Source: Fusicatenibacter saccharivorans (GTDB lineage: Bacteria > Bacillota > Clostridia > Lachnospirales > Lachnospiraceae). Taken from it: a stretch of 64,000 nt of DNA. Positions 41,245 to 49,053 of this stretch are shown here, one piece after another. Made by a program: the position numbers and the translations under genes. Position 1 is the first letter of the stretch; each line of letters begins with the position of its first letter. The notes beneath the pieces were generated by a model, which had not been told where the DNA came from, ran no database searches, and worked only from the letters and a program-made list of their open reading frames with translations. The stretch covers positions 62,001 through 126,000 of the forward strand of contig NZ_JAQEGR010000005.1 of the NCBI RefSeq assembly GCF_027667425.1, read 5' to 3'.

Positions 41245-43034
41245 AATCAAAGAAAGTCAGCACTACTTTTACCGTTCTTAGCATGGCTGCAGGAATGTTT
41301 CTCACTCCAGCATCCGCCTATGCAGAACCATTAGCATCCGGGCAGGAAACTGTAGTGGATTCAAGTGATGTCTCGACAGATGATTCTGTATCTGAAAAAA
41401 CAGATTCTGATTCTGGCGCATCTGAAACACCGGAAAAGCCAGAAGACTCGTCATCTGATACTTCTAAGGAACCAGAGGAAAAAGATGACTCAGAAGATCC
41501 GGCACCTACGGAACCAGATGTTACCCCATCTGTCACCCCATCCGTTACTCCGGCTCCAGAGCCTTCCAAAGCTCCAACACCAGACGCATCAACCTCTGAG
41601 ACTAAGCCAAAAGCTGATTCTGAATCCACTAAAAAAGATGCAAATTCCAGTTCTACATCCACAAAAGACGCAGATCCCTCTTCCGATAATGCGGCAGAAG
41701 CGGCTGCAGTAGAAGATTGGAGTCAGACAATTAACTATGAAAATTACATAGGGAAAAAGGATCTTCGTGCCGGGTTTGCCCGCGTTGATAAAGTGTATGC
41801 TTATGCAAAGGTCAACACAAGGCTTAATGTCAGAGAATCCGCTTCCACAAAGTCACGTATTGTCGGAACCCTTTCTCCAAAAGCTCTTTGTTATGTTATT
41901 TCTGATTCAGATCAAAAATGGGTATACATCGAATCTGGCGATGTCCGCGGCTTTGTCAAAAGCAACTATCTGCAGCAGGGAAAAACGGCATTAACCTACG
42001 TTTCCCGGACTGGAGAAGACAATATGGAGCTTGCTGAACAGGTAATTGATCCTGAAGAAAATGAAGCGTTTTCTTATAAAAAAGAAACTGTTTATGATGT
42101 AACCAATTCTTCCGGCGAAGGAATCATCACTTTTGCCAAACAGTTCGTCGGAAATTCCTACGTCTGGGGCGGAAATTCGCTCACGAATGGAATCGACTGC
42201 TCCCATTTTGTATGGCAGATTTTGACACGCTGCGGCGCTTACGATGATGAATATACCACCTCTTATGGCTGGAGATCACTGGGCGAAGAGGTAAAAAGCC
42301 TTGCTGATGCAAAAGCTGGTGATGTTGTCTGCTACGATGGACACGTTGCTCTCTATGACGGAAATGGAAAAATCGTAGAAGCCCTTAATGAAGATCAGGG
42401 CATTGTCGATACCCGGAAGGTAGATAGTGACACCATTCTTACCATCCGCCGTTTTACATCTAATGATGAGATCGGAGATACCAATGCTGAAAAAATTTGG
42501 AATTATCTGCGTATGCATGGCTTTTCCAAGGAAGGAACCGCCGGTATTATGGGCAACATTGCAAATGAAGCCTCTACAGATCTGGACCCAACACTTCTGG
42601 AAATCGGTTCTGTGAAGAAATCCGGACTCACTGGTACGCAGTATACTGCACTGGTTGATGCCGGCAGTATCAGCCGTGAAGAAGTCATTCACAGCTCTTC
42701 TTTGGGTATTTACAGTGGTGGTAGATATGGGTATGGTTTATGCGGCTTCACAGATCCTGAAATCAAGTCCTATCTGTGCAAATATACCATTGATAAAGGG
42801 AAGAGCTTAGGGTCTATTTCTGGGCAGCTGGATAGCCTTATCGCCTATCTGGAAAAACATAATCCTTCGCTGTTAGAACGTCTTAAAACTTCAGACAGCG
42901 TTGAAGATGCTGCCACTGCATTTCTGCGCGAATACGAAAAATGCAAAGACCTTGATCGTGAAGAAATCGAGCGGGTTTCGGCAGCCAAACAGATTTATGA
43001 GGTATTCCAGGAATACCAGTCACCCGTAGAATAA
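41241..43034 (+). CDS. Secreted SH3b / NlpC-P60 / lysozyme-like wall hydrolase
   Basis: 597 residues from GTG 41241. Signal peptide (TFTVLSMAAGMFLTPASAYA), then a Ser/Asp/Pro-rich spacer to about 160. An SH3b domain at about 185-245 (VNTRLNVRESASTKSRIVGT), an NlpC/P60 peptidase at about 290-405 with NGIDCSHFVWQ and the His in GHVALYDG, and a C-terminal lysozyme-like domain (WNYLRMHGFSKEGTAGIMGN, IANEAS) of the phage-tail-lysin type. Two catalytic domains to cut stems and glycans are typical of conjugation or phage-entry lysins of Gram-positive elements. Translationally coupled to the previous gene. Confidence 0.85.
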   Translation: MKSKKVSTTFTVLSMAAGMFLTPASAYAEPLASGQETVVDSSDVSTDDSVSEKTDSDSGASETPEKPEDSSSDTSKEPEEKDDSEDPAPTEPDVTPSVTPSVTPAPEPSKAPTPDASTSETKPKADSESTKKDANSSSTSTKDADPSSDNAAEAAAVEDWSQTINYENYIGKKDLRAGFARVDKVYAYAKVNTRLNVRESASTKSRIVGTLSPKALCYVISDSDQKWVYIESGDVRGFVKSNYLQQGKTALTYVSRTGEDNMELAEQVIDPEENEAFSYKKETVYDVTNSSGEGIITFAKQFVGNSYVWGGNSLTNGIDCSHFVWQILTRCGAYDDEYTTSYGWRSLGEEVKSLADAKAGDVVCYDGHVALYDGNGKIVEALNEDQGIVDTRKVDSDTILTIRRFTSNDEIGDTNAEKIWNYLRMHGFSKEGTAGIMGNIANEASTDLDPTLLEIGSVKKSGLTGTQYTALVDAGSISREEVIHSSSLGIYSGGRYGYGLCGFTDPEIKSYLCKYTIDKGKSLGSISGQLDSLIAYLEKHNPSLLERLKTSDSVEDAATAFLREYEKCKDLDREEIERVSAAKQIYEVFQEYQSPVE

Positions 43035-43064
43035 AACTTTCTCAAAAAAATCTCCATGTTACCC

Positions 43065-43113
43065 AAAATCCGACTGATTTAAGCAATTCTGCTTGGAATC
43101 AGTCGGATTTTAT
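43065..43113 (+). terminator. Rho-independent terminator
   Basis: AAAATCCGACTGATT / AATCAGTCGGATTTT stem, T-rich tail. Confidence 0.9.
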
Positions 43114-43226
43114 TATCTTTTATAACTTCTTTTACGATTTTGGTTGCTATATCAACATTATTTGGCGTACAATATTAATTACGAGTCTATTTATATATGA
43201 GCATCGTTAATGAGGAGGGGTTGGAT

Positions 43227-43589
43227 GTGAAAAAGAAACATATAGTTATTGCAATGATGGCTTTTATCATTCTATTATCAGTAGCTTATTTACAATGGGG
43301 CCGTAAGGAACGTGTGGTGAATTCTTTTTCGACCGCCTCTGATACGTCCTATACTCAGGAATTTAGTGTAATTGCCAACACTTTATTTTTGAACAAGAAT
43401 GAATACGCAAAAGATTTAATTGCCAAAACCCTTCATAATGGCTTTCAAAATATTCGTTTTTCCTATGATGTCGGCTTTCCAGAGCAAATAACAATCTACG
43501 TTTACAAAAACAGATCTCTCTATCACCATGGAAGAGAAAATTTTCGAGTCATATACTCACAAGAAGGGAATTATAAGATAGAAGAGTAG
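43227..43589 (+). CDS. Small membrane-anchored protein
   Basis: 120 residues from GTG 43227 (GAGGAGG upstream; ATG 43197 lies before that site). N-terminal anchor HIVIAMMAFIILLSVAYL, then an extracytoplasmic domain of about 90 residues (EFSVIANTLFLNKNEYAKDL). No family recognised. Confidence 0.6.
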   Translation: MKKKHIVIAMMAFIILLSVAYLQWGRKERVVNSFSTASDTSYTQEFSVIANTLFLNKNEYAKDLIAKTLHNGFQNIRFSYDVGFPEQITIYVYKNRSLYHHGRENFRVIYSQEGNYKIEE

Positions 43590-43590
43590 T

Positions 43591-43624
43591 AAAAAAGAGA
43601 TGCCGACTGACATCTCTTTTTTTT
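43591..43624. terminator. Bidirectional terminator between convergent genes
   Basis: AAAAAAGAGATG / CATCTCTTTTTTTT; serves the membrane protein gene and the NYN gene. Confidence 0.85.
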
Positions 43625-43629
43625 CGCCA

Positions 43630-44988
43630 TTAAATTTCCAAAGATATATATCCGTTTTTCTGAACCGTGTGCAAATTTTTCAAGTATTTCTGTTTGTACT
43701 GCTCCACTTCGTTTGGGGACAAATTAATCCGGATATTTTCAACCGCCTTAGCCAGTATGTCATCCATACAAAATCCGTATTTTCCAAGGGCATTCTGGAC
43801 TTCTTGATTAAGTGCCAGCGCATACACTTTTTCAAGATTCGAGGAGCAGAAATCATCAATCTCCGCGTATGGAATCCCATTCCGTATCATTGCACTTTTA
43901 ATTGCGGAACTGGTATTTTCCTGTTCAACCAACAGAAGGAAACTGCATTCCGGCAGCCCCTTAATCAGTCCCCAATAATCCGAATCAGACGATACCAAAA
44001 TGAAAGCTTTTATTCCTTGTTCAAAATATTCCCTTGTTGTTCCGACAGCCAAAGAAATGTCCACTAAAGACTTATCTGCCTTAACCCGCGGAATCATTTT
44101 GTGTTCTACCCCCGGAATCAATCGCTGCAGCAATCGCCAGGTAACCGTAGTATGTACATCGTTATATAAAACAATTTTTTTGATGTGTTCTCGTGTTGCT
44201 GGCTCAAGTCCGTCCAAAACAGAGTAGAGCTTATATGGGTTTGCATTTTCACAATCCACAACAATCGTAATTTCCTGATTGTCCCGAATATAATCCTTAA
44301 TATTCTTTTTGATTTCGTCGCTGGCATCCGTCACCTTAGAAAGATCATCAAAGACATCTCCGTTTCGCCTGTACAGATAACTTACAAACTTCTCATCATT
44401 GTACAAGATATTCCCTACTTCTACAGATAATGCCCCTACGACATACATCGTATAGGGAAATCGGTTCCGTTTTTCTCCATACGATTCTACCAGCTTTGAA
44501 ACTTGTCTTTCTTTGAGTTCCGGAAGGCAAAACATATCTTTTACGTAGTCCCAATTAAGCCATAGTGGAAAACTATTCTTGCAGCCATTGATATACTTTT
44601 TGATTTCAGCACTGACTAACACAACGTATTTCGCCGGGGTCCAATTAGCTCTCCAGATATCTACGTCATCCTTTTTGAGCTTTTTAATACATTCCGGGTC
44701 AATATATTCCGGAATTGTATCAATATTTTTCATATCATACTGAAACAAATTCCGGATTCTTCCATTGTTTCTTAATAATGCAGTCCGAATAATACACAAA
44801 TTCCGGACAATCCTTGCATCTTTACATTCCTCCAGCCCCGTATAGATTGTCTCATCAAAATTGCTTTCTTCACCCCAAAAATACTCCTCCGATACGCCTA
44901 GCAGATACGCGATTCTTGAAACAATATCGAATCTCGGATTTTTATATTTGGATGCTTCCAGTCCGAGATCCATTTCTGAATTACACAT
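43630..44988 (-). CDS. NYN-domain (PIN-like) ribonuclease
   Basis: 452 residues from the ATG at 44988 (GGAGGA upstream). Residues 15-40 (FDIVSRIAYLLGVSEEYFWG) match the last helices of an XRE-type HTH whose first half is missing. A helical region of 200 residues follows, then the NYN domain: TIVVDCENANPYKLYSVLDG (first acidic residues) and FILVSSDSDYWGLIKGLPE (second cluster), with EIDDFCSS as the last acid. NYN/PIN-fold enzymes cut RNA with metal ions. It faces the PARP genes with a divergent intergenic region. Possibly a defence or antitoxin-controlled RNase. Confidence 0.75.
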   Translation of the reverse strand: MCNSEMDLGLEASKYKNPRFDIVSRIAYLLGVSEEYFWGEESNFDETIYTGLEECKDARIVRNLCIIRTALLRNNGRIRNLFQYDMKNIDTIPEYIDPECIKKLKKDDVDIWRANWTPAKYVVLVSAEIKKYINGCKNSFPLWLNWDYVKDMFCLPELKERQVSKLVESYGEKRNRFPYTMYVVGALSVEVGNILYNDEKFVSYLYRRNGDVFDDLSKVTDASDEIKKNIKDYIRDNQEITIVVDCENANPYKLYSVLDGLEPATREHIKKIVLYNDVHTTVTWRLLQRLIPGVEHKMIPRVKADKSLVDISLAVGTTREYFEQGIKAFILVSSDSDYWGLIKGLPECSFLLLVEQENTSSAIKSAMIRNGIPYAEIDDFCSSNLEKVYALALNQEVQNALGKYGFCMDDILAKAVENIRINLSPNEVEQYKQKYLKNLHTVQKNGYISLEI

Positions 44989-45062
44989 AATCAAATTCCT
45001 CCTTTGTATATTTTGTTTCCGATATATAGTATGGAAAATAATTTCAAAAAACGTTTTTCACG

Positions 45063-45177
45063 TACATAAAATTTATTCTTCTTTTGATTCGTCATTCTAA
45101 AAACATCAGATCAATATTTCATGAGAGGAGCGTAAAAACGAAGGTCTGAAATACATTATGTCAAAAGGAGATGTCAA
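45063..45177 (+). promoter_or_regulatory. Shared promoter plus 5' hairpin leader, copy 11
   Basis: TTTATT at 45072, CATTCTAA at 45093, stem TCAGATC (45106-45112) with GGTCTGA (45143-45149, one G-U), GAGAGGAG in the loop, CATTATGTC after the stem. TACATAAAAT at 45063 stands where other copies have TACGTGAAAAT. Confidence 0.75.
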
Positions 45178-46350
45178 ATGGCACACGTAGCTATTATGAT
45201 CCGAATTATACCATCTGAAAATCGAAATATGTATTTTCGAATGATTCAGGACTCGAATACAACATTTAAGGTAGAAATGGGGCGTGTTGGGGCTGCTCCA
45301 TACATCCGTTATTATCCTATATCAGTATGGGATAAAATGTATCAAAAGAAAATTTCAGAGGGCTATCAGGACAAGACAGAACTCATGGATGTACATTCTT
45401 CCTATACATACAAAGAAATCGAGGATGATTCTGTTCGTGAACTCATTTCTTTTTTGCAACAGGAATCATCTATGGCCATCAAATCTAATTATTCTGTATC
45501 CGTATCCGAGGTTAGCCCGCAGATGATCACGCAAGCAGAAGATATTTTGAATCAATTTTCAAATGATCCATTAAAGGATAATTCTCTTCTGGAACAATTA
45601 TTTGCTCTATTGCCTCGGAAAATGAAAAATGTTGCAGACTATTTGCTCCCGGCAGATGCCGATCCGGAGCAGATTCAGAATGTTATAGATCGAGAAACTG
45701 ATCTGCTGCGCATGATGGAAACCCAGATGCAGGCATTGCCGTCTAATGACAGCAAAGAAAAAACTCTTCTGGAAGAATGGAAGTTATCAATCACCCCTGT
45801 AAACGATGAAAAAGAACTCCGGCAAATCAAACGACACATGGGGCATTCTGCAGATTGCTTTTCAAAAGCATTCCGTGTTAAAAATTCCAATAGAGATAAC
45901 GCTTTTTGGAATTATTATGACAAACATAATTATCATAAAGAAGACATTCATTACTGGTATCATGGGTCCAGAAATATGAATTGCCTGTCCATTTTACATA
46001 ATGGACTTATCTTAAATCCCAAAGCGCCCAAAGTCGGTCATATGTTCGGCTATGGAATATATCTTGCTCCAAAAGCGAAAAAAAGTATTGGATATACCTC
46101 ATTGAATGGGTCTTTTTGGGTACATGGCACCTCAGACAAAGCCTATCTATTTGTTATGAAAACCGTGTACAAGTCACCCTATCATGTCTACACATGGACC
46201 TCGGGCATGAAATCGCTAACCAAATCCCGCATTTCACCTCACGATGCTGTTTTTGCTCATGCTGGCACATCTTTAAGGAATGACGAGGTTGTTATTTTTG
46301 ACGATGCACAGGTAACGCTTCAGTATATTATCGAATTGAAACAACAATAG
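45178..46350 (+). CDS. WGR-PARP protein A (ADP-ribosyltransferase)
   Basis: 390 residues. A degenerate WGR domain (about 10-70; VEMGRVGAAP), a helical PARP regulatory-like domain (about 115-185; LPRKMKNVADYLL), and a C-terminal catalytic domain (about 205-390). The NAD-binding His is in YWYHGSRN (H262), the Tyr in GYGIYLAPKAKKS (Y295) and the catalytic Glu in NDEVVIFDDAQV (E370): a full H-Y-E triad as in PARP1, whose end (NEYIVYDIAQV) is strikingly similar. Predicted to transfer ADP-ribose from NAD, perhaps as polymer, in response to DNA ends. First gene behind leader copy 11. Confidence 0.88.
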   Translation: MAHVAIMIRIIPSENRNMYFRMIQDSNTTFKVEMGRVGAAPYIRYYPISVWDKMYQKKISEGYQDKTELMDVHSSYTYKEIEDDSVRELISFLQQESSMAIKSNYSVSVSEVSPQMITQAEDILNQFSNDPLKDNSLLEQLFALLPRKMKNVADYLLPADADPEQIQNVIDRETDLLRMMETQMQALPSNDSKEKTLLEEWKLSITPVNDEKELRQIKRHMGHSADCFSKAFRVKNSNRDNAFWNYYDKHNYHKEDIHYWYHGSRNMNCLSILHNGLILNPKAPKVGHMFGYGIYLAPKAKKSIGYTSLNGSFWVHGTSDKAYLFVMKTVYKSPYHVYTWTSGMKSLTKSRISPHDAVFAHAGTSLRNDEVVIFDDAQVTLQYIIELKQQ

Positions 46351-46356
46351 AGACAC

Positions 46357-46395
46357 AAAATGGTCGGGAATAAATCCCGGCCATTTTGTTTTTTT
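46357..46395 (+). terminator. Rho-independent terminator
   Basis: AAAATGGTCGGGA / TCCCGGCCATTTT and T-run; close copy of the one at 23287. Confidence 0.85.
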
Positions 46396-46489
46396 CACTT
46401 TTCCACATTCTAGGGGTATCAGATCAATTCATGAAGAAAGGAGTATATCAATAACCGATCTGAAATTCAATTTGTCCAAGGAGAAAAAT
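46385..46489 (+). promoter_or_regulatory. Shared promoter plus 5' hairpin leader, copy 12
   Basis: TTTGTT at 46385 (inside the terminator tail), CATTCTAG at 46406, stem TCAGATC (46419-46425) with GATCTGA (46457-46463), AAAGGAG in the loop, CAATTTGTC after the stem. Confidence 0.8.
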
Positions 46490-47905
46490 ATGCATATTAC
46501 TATTAAGACGTACAACGATACCCGGAATATGGAAGTTCCACAAACAGAATCTGCCTTGTATAAGGCCATTGGGGAGCAGTTATTAAATTTGTCCGTTCCC
46601 AATCGTTTACTTGTTTCTACACCTGTAGGAGAAGCGGAGTTTGACGTTAAACAGCGTGGCACATTCGCAAAGGACGGGACCATCTATCCGAGTATGTATG
46701 TAACAGAAGAGTACAATACCATCCAGCTCCCACAGGATACCTATCCGGAAGCTTATTTAACCTGTATTAACCCAGTATCCAACAATTACAAATTCTACCA
46801 TTTTCGGCCATCTGGTTCCGTACTGAATGCAACTTACGGACGTATCGGAGCTGGCAGGGGAGAAGCATTTGGAAAAAAGGACTTGAAAACCCCATATCCC
46901 ATCCATCTATATTGGATTCGCTACTATGAAAAGCTTTCAAAAGGATACAAGGACGAGTCTTCTATTTATCTTGCTCCAGCTGTGTCGGAAACACCTGTTG
47001 CACCCACCATTCCTGATCAGCGTCCGGAAGCTATTGAATTATATCAAAAACTGTATACCTACGCTAAAGGTATGGTCGAACGGCATTTGGTCCACCATGA
47101 CAAAGTGACCGTTGAACAGGTATCTCAGTCGAAGAAAATTCTTGCGGAATTAAGTACCAAGACTACTTTGAAGGATTTCAATGAGACGCTTCAGAAATTA
47201 TTAACTATTTCCCCTCGAAAGAGCAGATATGTTAAATCTCTTCTTGCTGTGAAAACGTCTGATTTTCCTGCGATTATAGATCGTGAAAATGACCTTATCA
47301 CGGCGATGGAAGTTATGCGTCCGTCCGGTTCTATCGGCAGTTTTCGGGAACATAATATTCATGTATTTGAGGCTACAGATTCCCAGCGGCAGGAAGTTAT
47401 CGAACACTTAACCCCTTCTCTGCAGCGGAAAGTACGAAAGATCTGGCGTGTTATCCCAGATCGGCAGCAAAAAACCTTTAACAGCTATTGTAAAGAGCAT
47501 CATATTCGCTATGTACGGCAGATGTGGCACGGAAGCCGGAATGCAAACTGGCTCAGTATCACGGAAAATTCCATCAAAATCCTTCCCTCCTATGAGAATG
47601 GACGCATGTTTGGTGACGGAGCTTATTTTGCCCTTAATCCGAACAAGAGTTTTTTGTATACAAGCAGTTCTTCTGCAAAATACACAAACGAACATGAAAA
47701 TGTTGTATATATGGGGCTTTTTGCGGTTGCTTACGGAAAACCACTTTATGTGGAATCGAGCCACCACTTTACTCCAAAAGAACTGGAAGCGAAAAAGAAA
47801 AATTGTGTTCATGCCAAAGCTGGACGCTCTTTAAGAGAAGATGAAATCATCTTTTATTCAGAGGCTACCATGGTAATGAATTATCTCGTTGAATTTGACG
47901 CTTAA
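46490..47905 (+). CDS. WGR-PARP protein B (ADP-ribosyltransferase)
   Basis: 471 residues from ATG 46490 (AAGGAG upstream). An extra N-terminal domain of about 80 residues, a WGR domain (about 85-160; ATYGRIGAGRGEAFGKKDLK), a regulatory-like helical domain (about 180-275), and a catalytic domain (about 310-471). Triad: H347 in MWHGSRNANW, Y379 in GDGAYFALN and E452 in LREDEIIFYSEAT. Paralogue of protein A but diverged, with its own promoter and leader. The metallophosphoesterase gene follows after 11 bases. Confidence 0.88.
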   Translation: MHITIKTYNDTRNMEVPQTESALYKAIGEQLLNLSVPNRLLVSTPVGEAEFDVKQRGTFAKDGTIYPSMYVTEEYNTIQLPQDTYPEAYLTCINPVSNNYKFYHFRPSGSVLNATYGRIGAGRGEAFGKKDLKTPYPIHLYWIRYYEKLSKGYKDESSIYLAPAVSETPVAPTIPDQRPEAIELYQKLYTYAKGMVERHLVHHDKVTVEQVSQSKKILAELSTKTTLKDFNETLQKLLTISPRKSRYVKSLLAVKTSDFPAIIDRENDLITAMEVMRPSGSIGSFREHNIHVFEATDSQRQEVIEHLTPSLQRKVRKIWRVIPDRQQKTFNSYCKEHHIRYVRQMWHGSRNANWLSITENSIKILPSYENGRMFGDGAYFALNPNKSFLYTSSSSAKYTNEHENVVYMGLFAVAYGKPLYVESSHHFTPKELEAKKKNCVHAKAGRSLREDEIIFYSEATMVMNYLVEFDA

Positions 47906-47916
47906 AGGAGATTTTT

Positions 47917-48429
47917 ATGAAATATTATATTAGTGATTTACATTTGTTTCACCCGGCGATTCTTCAAAAATGCAGTCGCCCATTTGCAACAATCGATGAC
48001 ATGCACCGGACTATTTTCCAAAATTGGAAGAAAAAAGGTATTGGTCCTTGTGATGAAGTATATATTCTTGGTGATGTTGGCATGTATCATGAAAAGGGAA
48101 TTGGGAAGTTTCTTATGGCTCTTCCAGGCAAAAAATACCTTGTTACTGGGAATCATGATTTCAAGAATATCCATAATCGGGACTTCTCCAGCGCTTTTTT
48201 ATGGTGCCGTCCCTATGCAGAAGTAAGGGATACTGAACGTAAAGTTGTTCTGTTCCATTATCCGATTGAGGAATGGAATGGATTTTATGTGGGTTCCTAT
48301 CACCTGCACGGTCATATTCACAATACAACTGTAACACATATTGACAGAAGATATAATGTATCCGTCGATGTTATCAATTATACCCCAGTCACTCTGGATG
48401 AACTGATCGCTCAAAATGACGTAAAATAA
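47917..48429 (+). CDS. Calcineurin-like metallophosphoesterase
   Basis: 170 residues after AAAGGAGA. Metal motifs in order: YYISDLHLFH (DxH), ILGDVGMY (GDxG), TGNHDF (GNHD) and LHGHIHN (GHxH). Small single-domain type found on phages and ICEs. Co-transcribed with PARP B, so it may hydrolyse ADP-ribose-derived phosphoesters or a nucleotide; substrate not predictable from sequence. Confidence 0.8.
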   Translation: MKYYISDLHLFHPAILQKCSRPFATIDDMHRTIFQNWKKKGIGPCDEVYILGDVGMYHEKGIGKFLMALPGKKYLVTGNHDFKNIHNRDFSSAFLWCRPYAEVRDTERKVVLFHYPIEEWNGFYVGSYHLHGHIHNTTVTHIDRRYNVSVDVINYTPVTLDELIAQNDVK

Positions 48430-48445
48430 CAGCCTATTCAAAGAA

Positions 48446-48484
48446 AAACACTGTTCCATAAAATGCATGGGCAGTGTTTTTTTT
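48446..48484 (+). terminator. Terminator
   Basis: AACACTG ... CAGTGTT imperfect stem around CCATAAAATGCATGG, with T-run. Confidence 0.75.
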
Positions 48485-48498
48485 GCAAAAAAATCACC

Positions 48499-48537
48499 TA
48501 CGTGAGAATATAAGTATTTTTCTTTTTGCAATACTAT
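48499..48537 (+). promoter_or_regulatory. TACGTG-class promoter without hairpin
   Basis: TACGTGAGAAT at 48499 and AATACTAT at 48530 (31 bp). Confidence 0.55.
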
Positions 48538-48571
48538 CAATAAGAAAATTTTCGAAGAGGAGGTTTTACAA

Positions 48572-49024
48572 ATGAGAATTATTGTTGACGCGGATTCTTG
48601 TTCAAAAATCCGTCAGATTGAAGAAATTGCGGAAGAGAAAGGCTTACCAGTAATGTTGTTCTGCGATACAGCGCACCAGCTTTATTCTGATTACAGCAAA
48701 ATTAAAAAGGTGGCTCCCGGAAGAGATGCTTCCGATATGCAGATCTATAATGAATGCAAAATAGGAGATATCGTTATAACACAGGATTACGGACTTGCTT
48801 CGTTGGTCCTGGCTAAGGGCGCACTGGTTATGCATCCAAGTGGAGCTATTTATTCAAAAGAAACAATTGACACCCTTCTTATGAGCCGTTATTTGAATCA
48901 GATCGATCCCAATATCCGCCATCGTAAGAAAAAAAGACGCTCTGTTCAGAAAAAATATGATTTTCAGAAATCTTTATTGCAGATGATTAACCCCGCCGAA
49001 ACTAAAAAGACCGCTTTTGCCTAA
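48572..49024 (+). CDS. YaiI/YqxD-family (DUF188) PIN-like protein
   Basis: 150 residues after GAGGAGG. IIVDADSCSKIRQIEEIAEE, GRDASDMQIYNECKIGDIVI and TQDYGLASLVLAKGA are the family's acidic motifs (VDADACP, DxxD, TQDxxLA); here the usual ACP is SCS. The C-terminus is basic (RHRKKKRRSVQKKYDF). The family is related to PIN-like nucleases but has no proven activity. Followed by the repeat protein in the same operon. Confidence 0.82.
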   Translation: MRIIVDADSCSKIRQIEEIAEEKGLPVMLFCDTAHQLYSDYSKIKKVAPGRDASDMQIYNECKIGDIVITQDYGLASLVLAKGALVMHPSGAIYSKETIDTLLMSRYLNQIDPNIRHRKKKRRSVQKKYDFQKSLLQMINPAETKKTAFA

Positions 49025-49053
49025 GAATTTGTATTAGAAAAGGGAGGTGTTTT

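Noticed and set aside
41318..41662. ORFs in other frames over the Ser/Asp-rich spacer of the wall hydrolase
   Set aside because: Repetitive codons of the low-complexity spacer produce open frames on both strands by composition alone.
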